From Streptomyces hayashii (lineage in GTDB: Bacteria > Actinomycetota > Actinomycetes > Streptomycetales > Streptomycetaceae): 37,228 bases of DNA. Below, in pieces: positions 1 to 8,550 of the stretch; position 1 is the first letter of the stretch, and each line of letters starts with the position of its first letter. The notes below the pieces were generated by a model. The model had not been told where the DNA came from. It saw nothing but the letters and a program-made list of their open reading frames with translations, and did no database searches. The position numbers and the translations under genes were made by a program. The stretch spans positions 1 through 37,228 of the forward strand of contig NZ_JAHHIU010000140.1 of NCBI RefSeq assembly GCF_024539815.1, in the 5' to 3' direction.

Positions 1-12
1 GGGGGCGGCCGG

Positions 13-3000
13 GTGTCCCGTTCGGACGATCCCGAGGTCCGGCGGCAGGCCTTGGCCCTGGTCACTCTCGCCGGGCAGCTCTCGGCGCGCGTGGTGACCG
101 AGAGCGAGGCCGTGCGCCGGGTACGGGACCCGTCCTTCGCGCTCTCGGAGGCCGCCGTGGTGTCCGTGGTGCTGGGGGCCATGCGTCTCGTGGGGACCGG
201 CGAGCCGCGTGAAGCGGTCCCGGCGCTGACCCTCGCGCTGGAGGCCGCGCGCCCCCGCTGGACCGCCGGACAGGGAACGCCCTGGTGGTGGGCGGCCGAT
301 GCCTACGTCGAAGCGGGACGGCTCGCCCTGGTCGACGAGGCCGACGGGCTGCTCTTCCGCCGCGTCTGCGCCGTCGCGGACGAACAGATCGCCGTGCTGC
401 GGGGCAGCGGTCGCGCCGAGGACGTCGCCGAACTCGCGGAGACGCTGTTCGCCGCGGGGCTGCTGCGCGTGACCCCGTACATGGGGCACATGTCGGGGCT
501 GACCTTCGAGTCGGCCCACGATCTGTGGCGCGAACGCCAGGCCCGGCGCCGCTCGATCCACCCCGACGACTCCGTCCCCCCGGAAACCGCGGACATGCCC
601 GCACCGCAGGCCGCCGCCGAGGAAGCGGTCCGCTACCTCCGGGAGGCCGCCGCCCTGTCGCACGGGCATCAGCGGGGGCGCGCCCTGAAAGCGCTGGTCG
701 AAGCCCTGTCCATGGTGGCCGGTCTCCGATGGGAGTCGCACGACGAGGAGATGCGCGCCGCCGCCCGCGAGGCGCTCGACGTGCTCGATCCGGTCGAGGA
801 CCCCCTCACCCATCTGTACCTGCTGAGAGTCCTGGGCCTCCTGGGCGAACTCTCCCTGCCCGGCGACGTCCGGGACGTGCTGCCCGTGCCCCTGGCCGCG
901 ATCCGTGAACAGCGGGGCGCACGGGAGGCCGCGAGCGTCTTCGCCGAGGCGCTCACTCTCGCGGAGGAGGCCCGCCGGCCGGACCTGGAGTTCCAGCTGA
1001 TCGAGGCCGCAGACCGCGAACTGCCGGAACTGCCGGGTGACTCCTACCGCCGGCGCCGCTGGGCCAGCGAAGTGCACTGTCTGGCCGGCAACCTTCTGCG
1101 CTGCTCCCCGGGGCCGATCCGGGTGGAGGAGGCCGCGGGACGGCTCCGTACCGTCGCGGACCGGGACGGCTGGCCTCCCGAGCAGCGCGCGGCGACCTTG
1201 GTCCACCTCGCGGCGCACGCCCGGGAAAGCGGCGAGGGGCACATCGGCCGGGCCCTCACGGCGGAGGCGCGGGCGCTGGCTCCGGAACTGTGCGACCGGC
1301 GGCGCGCGGCACTCGACCACCTCGACGGCACGCTCTCGTACGACATGGGGCTGCGCACCTCGGCGACGGGCCAGGAGGCCGTCTGCGCAGGTCACTTCGC
1401 CGACGCGCTCGCCGCCTACGCCGCCTGCGGCCAGACCGACCTGGCGCTGAACAGCCTCGACGCCGCGCTGCGCGCTGCGCTGGCGGCCGACGACAGCAGC
1501 GCCGACGCGGCCGTGGCCGCGCTGATCCCCGCCGCCGTGTGGCTGCGCGGCGGCGTCGACGAGATCGTCGGCTGGAAGCTCCGGGACCTGTACCAGCGGC
1601 TGATCGTCAAACTGAGCGGCCCCACCGTCTCGTACGGGCTGATGTGGGCGATTCACCAGGCCGCCAAGGGCATCGACTTCACGGTCGTCACCGGGCGACC
1701 CGGCCCGTTCGCACCCTCCCCCCGTCTCACGCGGCTGCTGTCCCGCATCAAGGCGGACGGGGCGCGGCTGTCCGGACCGCTGAGCGAGCCCGAACTCCCC
1801 GGCCCCGAGGAGGCGATGCTCTTCTACGTGGGCACCGGCGAGTCCGAGCCCGGCGGCGACGCCGAGACGGAACACCGCAACATGCAGCGTGCCGCGGACC
1901 GTTGGATCAGCCAGGAGCTCCTCGCCTCCGGCCGCATGGACCGCATGCCGATGATGTCCCCCGACGAGTTGCAGCAGCTCCTGCCGGAGGACACGGTGCT
2001 GCTCTCGCTGTATCTCGGCCACGCGCACCGGGACGGCGCCGAGGCCCCGGTGACCTCGCTGTCCGGCATGGCGGTGACCCGTGAGGGCATGGAGCACCAC
2101 ACCGCGCTCCTGGCGAACTTCGAAGCCGGGCTCGTGCGCTTCACACGCGAGGGACACACGCTCTCCGTCCACCCGGTGGCCTTTCACGTCGCCGACCTGC
2201 GACATGCCGTCGTCGCGGATCCGCTGCACCGGACGGTCAGCCGTGACGCCCAGGCGCAGCTCAGGGACGGCAGCGTCCCCTATCTGGCGGCGTTCACCGC
2301 CTCGCTGGACGGCTGGCGGGCCCAGGGGAAGCGGCACCTGTGCATCTGGCCCAACGGCCCGCTGCACTACCTTCCGTACCACCTCCTGGAGGTCGACGGC
2401 CGCCCCCTCGCGGAGGACTGGACCGTCACCCAGGTGCCCAGCCTCGGCTTCCTCCGCGCGCAGGCGCCCGGCCCGCACCGTCCGTCCGCGCGGGGCCTCG
2501 TGGCCTTCGCGTCCGCCGCCGGGGGCGCCCGGCACGGGCTCCTCGCGCAGGACGCCCTGGAGACGCACGCCGTCCAGGTCGCCGCGGCGATGGGCGGTCA
2601 CGCGGTGGTGGGAGCCGCGGCGACACCGCGGCGGCTGCTCGGCGAGCTCGCCGACGCCCGGTACGTCCACGTGGCCGCGCACGGGGCGCACAACGAGTGG
2701 GCGTCGTGGTACCAGTGCCTGTTCCTGTCGCCTGACGCGGACGACGACGGCCGTGTCTTCGCCCACGACATCCTCCGGACCGACCTGCGGGGCGTCGAAC
2801 TCGTGACGATGAGTTCCTGCGAATCCGCGCTGGGCCGGTTCGACGTCAACGACAACCTGCGCGGTCTGCCCGCCGCGTTCCTGTCGGCCGGGGCCTCGGC
2901 CGTCATCGGATGCCTGTGGCCGGTCCACCCACAGGTGGCCACGGAGTTCTTCGGGAGGCTCTACGAGTGCCTCGCGCGGACACCGGACCGGCGGGCCGCT

Positions 3001-3117
3001 TTCCGCGCCGCGCAGTCGGCCGTCCGGTCCCGGCATCCGGCGTTCCGGGACTGGGGCTCGTTCTGCTTCATCGGCGACTGGCGCCGATCGGACCCGAACC
3101 ACGGAGCTGCCTCGTGA
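13..3117 (+). CDS. CHAT-domain (caspase-like) protein, possibly 5'-partial
   Basis: This 1034-codon frame ends in a CHAT domain, a caspase-fold peptidase module known from TPR-linked signalling and defence proteins. The dyad is visible: His at about residue 890 in YVHVAAHGAHNEW and Cys at about 936 in MSSCESALGRFD, followed by the typical GLPAAFLSAGASAVIGCLWP block. Roughly the first 600 residues are Ala/Leu/Arg/Glu-rich helical sequence, consistent with degenerate TPR-like repeats acting as sensor or scaffold. No signal peptide or membrane segment is seen, so it is probably cytoplasmic. The GTG at 13 is the first start available, but no stop lies upstream in frame before the window edge, so the gene may begin earlier. 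Its TGA overlaps the GTG start of the next gene, implying coupled expression. The CHAT assignment is firm; substrate and role (cleavage of a partner, stress or phage response) are inference. Confidence 0.88.
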   Translation: MSRSDDPEVRRQALALVTLAGQLSARVVTESEAVRRVRDPSFALSEAAVVSVVLGAMRLVGTGEPREAVPALTLALEAARPRWTAGQGTPWWWAADAYVEAGRLALVDEADGLLFRRVCAVADEQIAVLRGSGRAEDVAELAETLFAAGLLRVTPYMGHMSGLTFESAHDLWRERQARRRSIHPDDSVPPETADMPAPQAAAEEAVRYLREAAALSHGHQRGRALKALVEALSMVAGLRWESHDEEMRAAAREALDVLDPVEDPLTHLYLLRVLGLLGELSLPGDVRDVLPVPLAAIREQRGAREAASVFAEALTLAEEARRPDLEFQLIEAADRELPELPGDSYRRRRWASEVHCLAGNLLRCSPGPIRVEEAAGRLRTVADRDGWPPEQRAATLVHLAAHARESGEGHIGRALTAEARALAPELCDRRRAALDHLDGTLSYDMGLRTSATGQEAVCAGHFADALAAYAACGQTDLALNSLDAALRAALAADDSSADAAVAALIPAAVWLRGGVDEIVGWKLRDLYQRLIVKLSGPTVSYGLMWAIHQAAKGIDFTVVTGRPGPFAPSPRLTRLLSRIKADGARLSGPLSEPELPGPEEAMLFYVGTGESEPGGDAETEHRNMQRAADRWISQELLASGRMDRMPMMSPDELQQLLPEDTVLLSLYLGHAHRDGAEAPVTSLSGMAVTREGMEHHTALLANFEAGLVRFTREGHTLSVHPVAFHVADLRHAVVADPLHRTVSRDAQAQLRDGSVPYLAAFTASLDGWRAQGKRHLCIWPNGPLHYLPYHLLEVDGRPLAEDWTVTQVPSLGFLRAQAPGPHRPSARGLVAFASAAGGARHGLLAQDALETHAVQVAAAMGGHAVVGAAATPRRLLGELADARYVHVAAHGAHNEWASWYQCLFLSPDADDDGRVFAHDILRTDLRGVELVTMSSCESALGRFDVNDNLRGLPAAFLSAGASAVIGCLWPVHPQVATEFFGRLYECLARTPDRRAAFRAAQSAVRSRHPAFRDWGSFCFIGDWRRSDPNHGAAS

Positions 3118-3857
3118 CCCGCCTGGAACTGCCCCTGACCCCGCTCCACGAGATCGACCTGGTGGAGGTGGACCGGCTTCAGTCGCCCGCCCCGCAGCGA
3201 CGCGTCGAGGGGCGGGTGTCGCTCAGCACCGCCGTCGTCCACCCCCTGACGGCCGAGGAGGCGGCGGCGGGCGAGGCGGAGTGGCTCGGCTTCCTGACCG
3301 CGGAGGCGTCGCACAGCGACTACCTCCTCCTCAGCCTCACCTGCGCCTTCCGGCCGCCGGCCAACGGCGACCCGTTCGCGGACGCCGCCGTCGGCGTGCT
3401 CCTGGAGTCGCCCGGCGAGCCTGCGGACCGGCAGCCGATCGCCTGGTCGGTCTCGCCCAAGAAACGCTCTCACCCGGTCGAGCGGGCCACCACCGTCGGG
3501 CTGACCGCGAAACTCGCGATCGTCGAGTCGACGCTCGAAGTCACCCCCGGCCAGGGCCGGGAGGAGGTCTTCGTCATCGGAATGGGCGAACGGGACAGCG
3601 ACCCGGAATGGCGCGTCAAAGCGACCGGCCGGCACCCGCTGATCGGCGACGAGACGTTCACCCTGATCGTCAAGGCCGCCGCCGGCGCTCCCGTCCGGGC
3701 CCACCTGACGGTGGCGGCGACCGTCAAGCACCGCCGGTTCGGCCTGATCCCCTATCGGGCCGACCTCCCTCCCGCGCTGCGCACCATCGACCTGCGCCGC
3801 CGGCCCGACCCCCGCCCCGGAGACCCGGCGCCCGCCTCACCGACGGGCGACGTCTGA
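3114..3857 (+). CDS. Unknown protein translationally coupled to the CHAT protein
   Basis: This 247-aa protein is one I do not recognise. The GTG start at 3114 overlaps the CHAT gene's stop (GTGA), and a GGAG about seven bases upstream inside the CHAT gene serves as ribosome site, so the two are made together. The sequence is mostly beta-prone with alternating hydrophobic residues (LLLSLTCAFRPP, HLTVAATVKHRRFG) and has no signal peptide or membrane helix. Its beginning (LELPLTPLHEIDLVEVDRL) and its Pro/Arg-rich end look unstructured. A beta-sandwich fold is possible but unproven. Coupling to a caspase-like protein makes it a candidate substrate, regulator or adaptor of that protein; this is inference from position only. 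Confidence 0.75.
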   Translation: MTRLELPLTPLHEIDLVEVDRLQSPAPQRRVEGRVSLSTAVVHPLTAEEAAAGEAEWLGFLTAEASHSDYLLLSLTCAFRPPANGDPFADAAVGVLLESPGEPADRQPIAWSVSPKKRSHPVERATTVGLTAKLAIVESTLEVTPGQGREEVFVIGMGERDSDPEWRVKATGRHPLIGDETFTLIVKAAAGAPVRAHLTVAATVKHRRFGLIPYRADLPPALRTIDLRRRPDPRPGDPAPASPTGDV

Positions 3858-4020
3858 CGAGGGCCGGGATCGGCGCTTCGACGCGAACCGGTCGGCGAAC
3901 ACCGCGCGGCGTTCTGCGGGGGAGCCGGGAACGCGGACCGGGGACGCCGGCTCCAGCAGGGCGGCCGCGGCCGCCCCGGGGGCCGCGGGCCGTGCTGCCT
4001 GCGGCCCCGCTCCGACGTCG

Positions 4021-4083
4021 GGTCAGGGCAGGTCGGGTCAGGTCGGGTCAGTCAGGGCGGGTCAGGACAGGTCAGGACGGGTC
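4021..4083. repeat. Degenerate ~10-bp tandem repeats (ggtcaggncg type)
   Basis: About six imperfect copies of a ten-base unit rich in GGTCAGG/GGTCGGG lie between two convergent genes and run across the stop codon (minus-strand TGA, 4072-4074) of the GH74 gene. The flanking 3858-4020 stretch is GC-rich and holds no convincing gene. Replication slippage here would alter the extreme C-terminus or 3' end of the GH74 transcript. Confidence 0.6.
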
Positions 4084-6729
4084 GCCGTACTGGAGACCGC
4101 GCCCGTTCGTGCCGACATAGACGCGTCCGAAGGTGTCGGGGTCGCCGGTGACGATGCCGAGGCCGCCGATGCCGCCCCACTGGTGGGCGTCGTCGTTGAC
4201 GCGCAGCCAGGTGGCGCCCTCGTCGGTGGAGCGGAAGACTCCGGTGACGTCCTTGACGGTGCCGATCAGGTACAGGGCCTGGTAGGAGGCGCCCGGCGCG
4301 GCCTTGCCGAAGCCGAGGGCGGAGGCGGACTGCACCGTCCCGAGCGTGCTGAAGGTGCGGCCGCCGTCAGTGGAGTGCAGCAGCCCCCCGGAGCCGCCGG
4401 CGATCCACAGGTCCCCGGCGACGCCGGGGACGGCCGCGAGCCGGCCGGCGGGCAGGCCGGTGGCGCGGGCGGTGAAGGCGGCGCCGCCGTCGGCGCCGGC
4501 GTAGAGGGTGCCGCCGGACAGCGAGTAGAAGGTCCTGGCCGAGGAGCGGTCGGCGACGACCACGGCGTCGGCGCCCAGACCGCGGACCTTCGACCAGCTC
4601 GCCCCCTTGTCCGTCGAGCGGTACGGGGCCTGGCCGTCCTCGGTCCAGACGATGGTGGAGCCGTCCGCCGCGAGCGCGACATGGCCGCTCTCGGCGCTGC
4701 CCACGGGCTCCGACCCGAAACCGTGCCAGGTGCTGCCGCCGTCGGTGGAGTAGGCGCCGTCCTGCGAGCCGCCACGGCCGACGCGGACCATCATCCCGGG
4801 GTCGGACTGGGCGAAATCGATGTCGGTGCTGCTGCTCATCAGCGGGTCCTTCAGCCGCCCGGCGGGCACCTCGGTCAGCGAGTCGTACCGGAAGCCGCCC
4901 TGGTCGCCCATGGAGGTGACGAGGGTGGCCCCGCCGGGCGGCGCGATCGCGTCCGCGAGCGCGGTCTCCTCCAGCCCGCGGGCCCCAGGGGTCCAGTGGC
5001 TGACGCCTCCGCCGTCGGTGGCGGTGGCGTCCTCGCTGCGCCAGATGCCGTTGCCGGTGCCGTAGAGGACATGCCCGGAGTCGAAGGGATCGATGGCCAG
5101 GGCGGTCATCCAGTGCCCGATGCCGGTGCCGACGTAGGGCGCGGCGGAGGCGTCCCGCACCGACTTCGAGGCCAGTGCCTTCCAGGTCGCGCCGCCGTCG
5201 GTGGTCCGGTAGACCTCGTCCTCGGGCCACCAGCGGTCGAGGGTGGCGACCATCACCGTGGACGGCTCGCGCGGGTCGACGGCCAGACCGGAGAACCCGT
5301 AACTGCCCTTGGACGGGGAGACGTTCCTCCACGTCCCGCCGCCCGGCGTGTACTTCCACACCGAGCCCGCCGTCACGCCGTTGGGCCCGAGGTCGTCGGT
5401 GTACGTCAGGTACAGCGAACCGTCGCCCGAGACCACCCCGTGCTGCGGCAGCAGACCGCTGGGCTGCCCGGGGACGGCCTGCCAGGTGCTGCCGCCGTCG
5501 GTGGACCGGTACAGGGGAACGGACTTGTCGGCGACGCCCGCATAGATCGTCCTGCTTCCGGCGGGGCCGTACGTCACGAAGGAGATGCCCGCGCCGCTGC
5601 CCGCCCCGTCCTTGACGGGGAACGACGACACCTGCCTCCATGTCACGCCGTAGTCGGTGCTGCGCCACAGGCCGTTCTTACGGGTGCCCAGCAGCAGGGT
5701 GCCGTGGGCCGCCGGGTCGATCACCAGCCGTTCGCCCGCCCCGCGACCGGGCTCGTTCCCGCCCAGCTTGAAGGGCAGACCGGTGCGCTGGAAGGTGCGG
5801 CCCCGGTCCGTGGAACGCAGCAGCGCGCCGTTGCCGGCCCACTCGTTGGTGTAGGTGCCCGCCGCGAGGTAGAGCCGGTCGGGATCGGCGGGGTCGGTGG
5901 CCAGCGAGTCGATGCCCAGCAGGTTCCAGTCCTTCTCGCCGACCCAGTCGGTCAGCGGGATCCACTGCTCGGCCCCGGTGTCCCAGCGGTAGGTGCCGCC
6001 CATGTCGGTACGCGCGTACAGCAGACCCTTCTCGCGCGCGTTGAACACCAGCCCGGTGACGTAACCGCCGCCCACCACCTGCGCGTTCTTCCACGCGTAC
6101 GGCCCGGCCGCGGCAGTGGTCCGCGCCCCGGCGCCCCCGGTCGCGGGGGCTGTCGTACCGGCCGACTTGACCAGCTTCCACTGCTGGTTGGTGCTCCCCC
6201 TGCCGGGATACTGGGTGACCGCCGCGCCGTTCGCCGTGGAGCCTCCCCTGACGTCCAGGACCTGGCCGCTCCTGCGGGAGGTGAAGGTGACGGCGTCGGA
6301 CCCGCTCACCTCGTCGATCCGCCACTCCTGGGAGGCGGAGGAGCTGTCGGTCTGCTGCTCGGCGGCGGCCGCCCGCGCGGTCGAACCGCCCGCTATGCCG
6401 AGGACTTTGCCGCTGTTGCGGTTCACCAGCTCGTAGTAGCCGTTCCCGGCGGGCCGCAGCTTCCACTGCTGGTTGGCGGTGTTCTGGTCGGTCCACTGCT
6501 GGACACGGGTGCCGTCGGCGGTGGAGAAGCCGTCGACGTCCAGCACCTTGCCGCTGCGCACGGAGACCAGCCGGTAGTAGGCGCTGCCGTCGACCGTCGC
6601 GGCCTGCGAGTCCTCCTGCGCGGACAGGAGATACGGCACCACGGCGAGAGGAACGCCGAGCAGCACGGCGGTGGCGGTCCAGCGACGACGGTGACGCCCG
6701 CGGCGCCCGCCGTTCGTGGGGTTGTTCAT
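4072..6729 (-). CDS. Secreted ricin-lectin + GH74 xyloglucanase-like hydrolase
   Basis: This 885-aa exported enzyme has an N-terminal Arg-rich stretch, hydrophobic core and Ala-X-Ala end (about residues 1-44). A ricin-type beta-trefoil (CBM13-like) follows at about 47-190, with three QQW/QEW repeats that usually bind sugars. From about 210 to the end it matches GH74 beta-propeller xyloglucanases: the start YARTDMGGTYRW carries the conserved first Asp (about 242), IDSLATDPADPDRLYLAAGTY follows, and the second conserved Asp sits in WMTALAIDPFDSGHVLYGTG (about 545). Many BNR-type motifs (STDGGSTW, STDYGVTW) mark the propeller blades. Expected role is cutting xyloglucan outside the cell. I chose ATG 6729 over GTG 6759 because AGGAG sits just upstream of it and the signal peptide then starts normally. 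A 13-bp inverted repeat lies 38 bases upstream. Confidence 0.9.
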   Translation of the reverse strand: MNNPTNGGRRGRHRRRWTATAVLLGVPLAVVPYLLSAQEDSQAATVDGSAYYRLVSVRSGKVLDVDGFSTADGTRVQQWTDQNTANQQWKLRPAGNGYYELVNRNSGKVLGIAGGSTARAAAAEQQTDSSSASQEWRIDEVSGSDAVTFTSRRSGQVLDVRGGSTANGAAVTQYPGRGSTNQQWKLVKSAGTTAPATGGAGARTTAAAGPYAWKNAQVVGGGYVTGLVFNAREKGLLYARTDMGGTYRWDTGAEQWIPLTDWVGEKDWNLLGIDSLATDPADPDRLYLAAGTYTNEWAGNGALLRSTDRGRTFQRTGLPFKLGGNEPGRGAGERLVIDPAAHGTLLLGTRKNGLWRSTDYGVTWRQVSSFPVKDGAGSGAGISFVTYGPAGSRTIYAGVADKSVPLYRSTDGGSTWQAVPGQPSGLLPQHGVVSGDGSLYLTYTDDLGPNGVTAGSVWKYTPGGGTWRNVSPSKGSYGFSGLAVDPREPSTVMVATLDRWWPEDEVYRTTDGGATWKALASKSVRDASAAPYVGTGIGHWMTALAIDPFDSGHVLYGTGNGIWRSEDATATDGGGVSHWTPGARGLEETALADAIAPPGGATLVTSMGDQGGFRYDSLTEVPAGRLKDPLMSSSTDIDFAQSDPGMMVRVGRGGSQDGAYSTDGGSTWHGFGSEPVGSAESGHVALAADGSTIVWTEDGQAPYRSTDKGASWSKVRGLGADAVVVADRSSARTFYSLSGGTLYAGADGGAAFTARATGLPAGRLAAVPGVAGDLWIAGGSGGLLHSTDGGRTFSTLGTVQSASALGFGKAAPGASYQALYLIGTVKDVTGVFRSTDEGATWLRVNDDAHQWGGIGGLGIVTGDPDTFGRVYVGTNGRGLQYGDPS

Positions 6730-6767
6730 GGGGAGGAGTTCTCCTTGCGAGCTGTTCACGAGCGAAG

Positions 6768-6800
6768 GCGGATCCGGCCACCGGAACTGGCCGGATCCGC
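6768..6800. promoter_or_regulatory. Perfect 13-bp inverted repeat upstream of GH74 gene
   Basis: The arms GCGGATCCGGCCA (6768-6780) and TGGCCGGATCCGC (6788-6800) are exact reverse complements with a seven-base spacer. The repeat lies 38 bases before the chosen ATG, in the promoter or 5' leader. No T-run follows on either side, so an operator or leader hairpin fits better than an intrinsic terminator. It does not match the CebR box (TGGGAGCGCTCCCA) that controls cellulase genes in Streptomyces. Confidence 0.6.
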
Positions 6801-7077
6801 TGCCTAGTCGTCACAGGCCTCGCAAAGGGTTGCCGGAGACCGAGAACTCCCGCACCCCGGCCCGCCCGCCCGCCTGTGGGAGTTCCTCGGCATGGCGCTG
6901 GCGGCGAGCGGCCTCTGCCTGGCCGTCCTACACCCTGAATTCCGCGACGACGTCGTCCACACGCTCGCCACGAGGGCGGTCGAACCGGCCCGTTGAGCCG
7001 GGCCCCGAGGAGTTGTGTCGGCCCTGTCCGCGACGGCGCCGTGGGCGCGGTCGACAGGGCGGCCCACGTGAAGGCCG

Positions 7078-7122
7078 CCCGGCCTTTCCCCGCCCGGCCT
7101 TACCCCACCCGGCCTTTCCCCG
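7078..7122. repeat. 15-bp tandem repeat, three copies
   Basis: Three adjacent copies of CCCGGCCTTTCCCCG; the middle one differs at two bases (TTACCCCA instead of TTTCCCCG). It lies in the 3' region of the DUF418 gene, about 125 bases past its stop. Confidence 0.7.
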
Positions 7123-7245
7123 CGTCGCCCGGCGTGCGTCGGGAGTCTCCCGCGCCGCGCCGCCGCCATGCTCACGTGTGTCCCGCGCTGGGCAGGCCGT
7201 CCGGGCCGGGATGGGGCATGGAGGCCGCGCCACCCCGGCCGGACC

Positions 7246-8550
7246 TCACCGGATGTACTTGGCGGGCTTGGTGGCCACGTGGAGGAGATGTTCCAGAGGG
7301 CCGCGGCGGAAGAAGCGGGACCAGACCGCGGCGAACACGATCGCCCCGAGGACGTACATGAGCAGCGGCGCCCATGACTGCTGGGTGCCCGTCCCGGCGG
7401 GCGTGGACAGCACGGACTGCGCGACGAAGTGGCCGACGTAGGCGGTCAGGGACATGGTGCCCACGGCGATGACCGGCTTCGCCAGGCGGCGCAGCCGCGG
7501 CAGGCGGTCCATCAGCACCGTCGCGCCCACGATCACGAGGATCGCGACGCCCACGCTGCCGATGATGTCGAACGTGGTGCCGCTGTGCGGCCCGGCGGCC
7601 AGCAGCTCCGAGAACGACCGCTGCGGCTCCATGGACCCGCTGCCCATGGACGCCGCCCCGGATCCACCGGACGACGACATGTCCTCCGCGGTGCTCCTCA
7701 ACGCGTTCTTGCCCGCCAGCAGCAGGGACAGGCCGTAAGCCCCCACGACGAGGCCGGCGCCGATCGCCGCCAGCCGCCGCTGGACGGCAGCCGCCGACAG
7801 GTCCGTGCGACCCAGCGCCATACCGGCGATCACGAACGGCATCCACGTGAGCGCCGGGTAGAAGCCGGTGAGCAGCAGATCGAGTACTCCGACCTCGCTG
7901 AGGTGGCGGAGCGGGTCGGAGGCGTTGATGCTCTGCTGGACGGAGTCGCTCAGCCGCGTGGTCAGGACGAACGCCAGCTGCGGCGTGACGAGCGCCAGCC
8001 CCGCCGCGACGATCGCGAGGGTTCCCGCGCTCAGCCGCACCAGGGGCAGCGCAAACAGGAAGTAGACGCCGTAGAAGCCCAGGATGATCACGCCCCCGTA
8101 CTCCATCGCCATGACGGTGCCCAGCGCCAGCAGGACCACGGCCCGGATCGCGATCCGGGCCTTCGCCTGCCGGCCGGCCAGTCCGGTCCTCGGCTCGAAG
8201 CGGCCCGCGATCAGCATCAGCGAGAACCCGGCGAGGGTGGCGAACAGGACCGACGAGTGGCCGTCGGCCATGTACCGGACCCAGCCGGCGACGCCGTGCG
8301 TGGCGGAGAGCGGCGGGCCGATGTGCACGACGTACATGCCGAACACCGCCAGCGCACGGGCGAGGTCCACCCCCACCAGGCGTGCCGTCGAGGGGCCGCG
8401 GGGGGTCTGCCCGGCGGACTCGGGCGAGGCTCGGGGCCGCGGAGGCGAGTTCTCCTGCGGGGCGGGTGTCTCCTGCGGGGCGGGTGTCTCGTGCGGAGCC
8501 GGTGTCTCCTGCGGGACAGGAGTCTTCTGCGGCGGCTGCGTCTGTGTCAT
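7246..8550 (-). CDS. DUF418-type multipass membrane protein
   Basis: This 434-aa protein starts with a Pro/Gln/Thr/Glu-rich cytoplasmic tail (about residues 1-55) built of six-residue TPAPQE-like repeats. Then GVDLARALAVFGMYVVHIGP opens a membrane region of roughly ten helices, resembling the acyltransferase-like HGSNAT/DUF1624 N-terminus. The C-terminal part (SLTAYVGHFVAQSVL, then FFRRGPLEHLL) matches the DUF418 signature. Members are integral membrane proteins, some thought to transfer acyl groups, but the substrate is unknown. A low-complexity Ser/Gly/Met loop (SSSGGSGAASMGSGSM) interrupts the membrane domain at about 280-300. The ATG at 8550 has only a weak GAGA ribosome site. It is divergent from the two-component genes downstream on the other strand, but nothing shows a functional link. 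Confidence 0.82.
   Translation of the reverse strand: MTQTQPPQKTPVPQETPAPHETPAPQETPAPQENSPPRPRASPESAGQTPRGPSTARLVGVDLARALAVFGMYVVHIGPPLSATHGVAGWVRYMADGHSSVLFATLAGFSLMLIAGRFEPRTGLAGRQAKARIAIRAVVLLALGTVMAMEYGGVIILGFYGVYFLFALPLVRLSAGTLAIVAAGLALVTPQLAFVLTTRLSDSVQQSINASDPLRHLSEVGVLDLLLTGFYPALTWMPFVIAGMALGRTDLSAAAVQRRLAAIGAGLVVGAYGLSLLLAGKNALRSTAEDMSSSGGSGAASMGSGSMEPQRSFSELLAAGPHSGTTFDIIGSVGVAILVIVGATVLMDRLPRLRRLAKPVIAVGTMSLTAYVGHFVAQSVLSTPAGTGTQQSWAPLLMYVLGAIVFAAVWSRFFRRGPLEHLLHVATKPAKYIR
8452..8523. repeat. 18-bp coding tandem repeat, four copies
   Basis: Four in-register units (8452, 8470, 8488, 8506) of an 18-base sequence encode the TPAPQE/TPAPHE hexapeptides at the N-terminus of the DUF418 protein. 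Units one and two are identical; the others differ by a few bases. In-frame copy-number change would lengthen or shorten the cytoplasmic tail without breaking the frame. Confidence 0.8.

Larger units (their letters stand above)
6760..7245. other. Intergenic region, no convincing gene
   Basis: Besides the inverted repeat this stretch holds a short frame, 6892-6996 plus, which could encode a 34-residue peptide (MALAASGLCLAVLHPEF...) but has no clear ribosome site and could be a gene remnant. It also holds a 15-bp triplicate repeat (7078-7122). Other open frames are Arg/Pro/Gly-rich artefacts of high GC. Confidence 0.5.

Noticed and set aside
4183..6807. A very long open frame on the plus strand opposite the GH74 gene
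   Set aside because: Gly/Ala/Arg/Val-rich translation without motifs; an effect of third-position GC in the real gene on the other strand.
6892..6996. 34-residue peptide MALAASGLCLAVLHPEF...
   Set aside because: No ribosome site and no homologue recognised; too weak to list as a gene.
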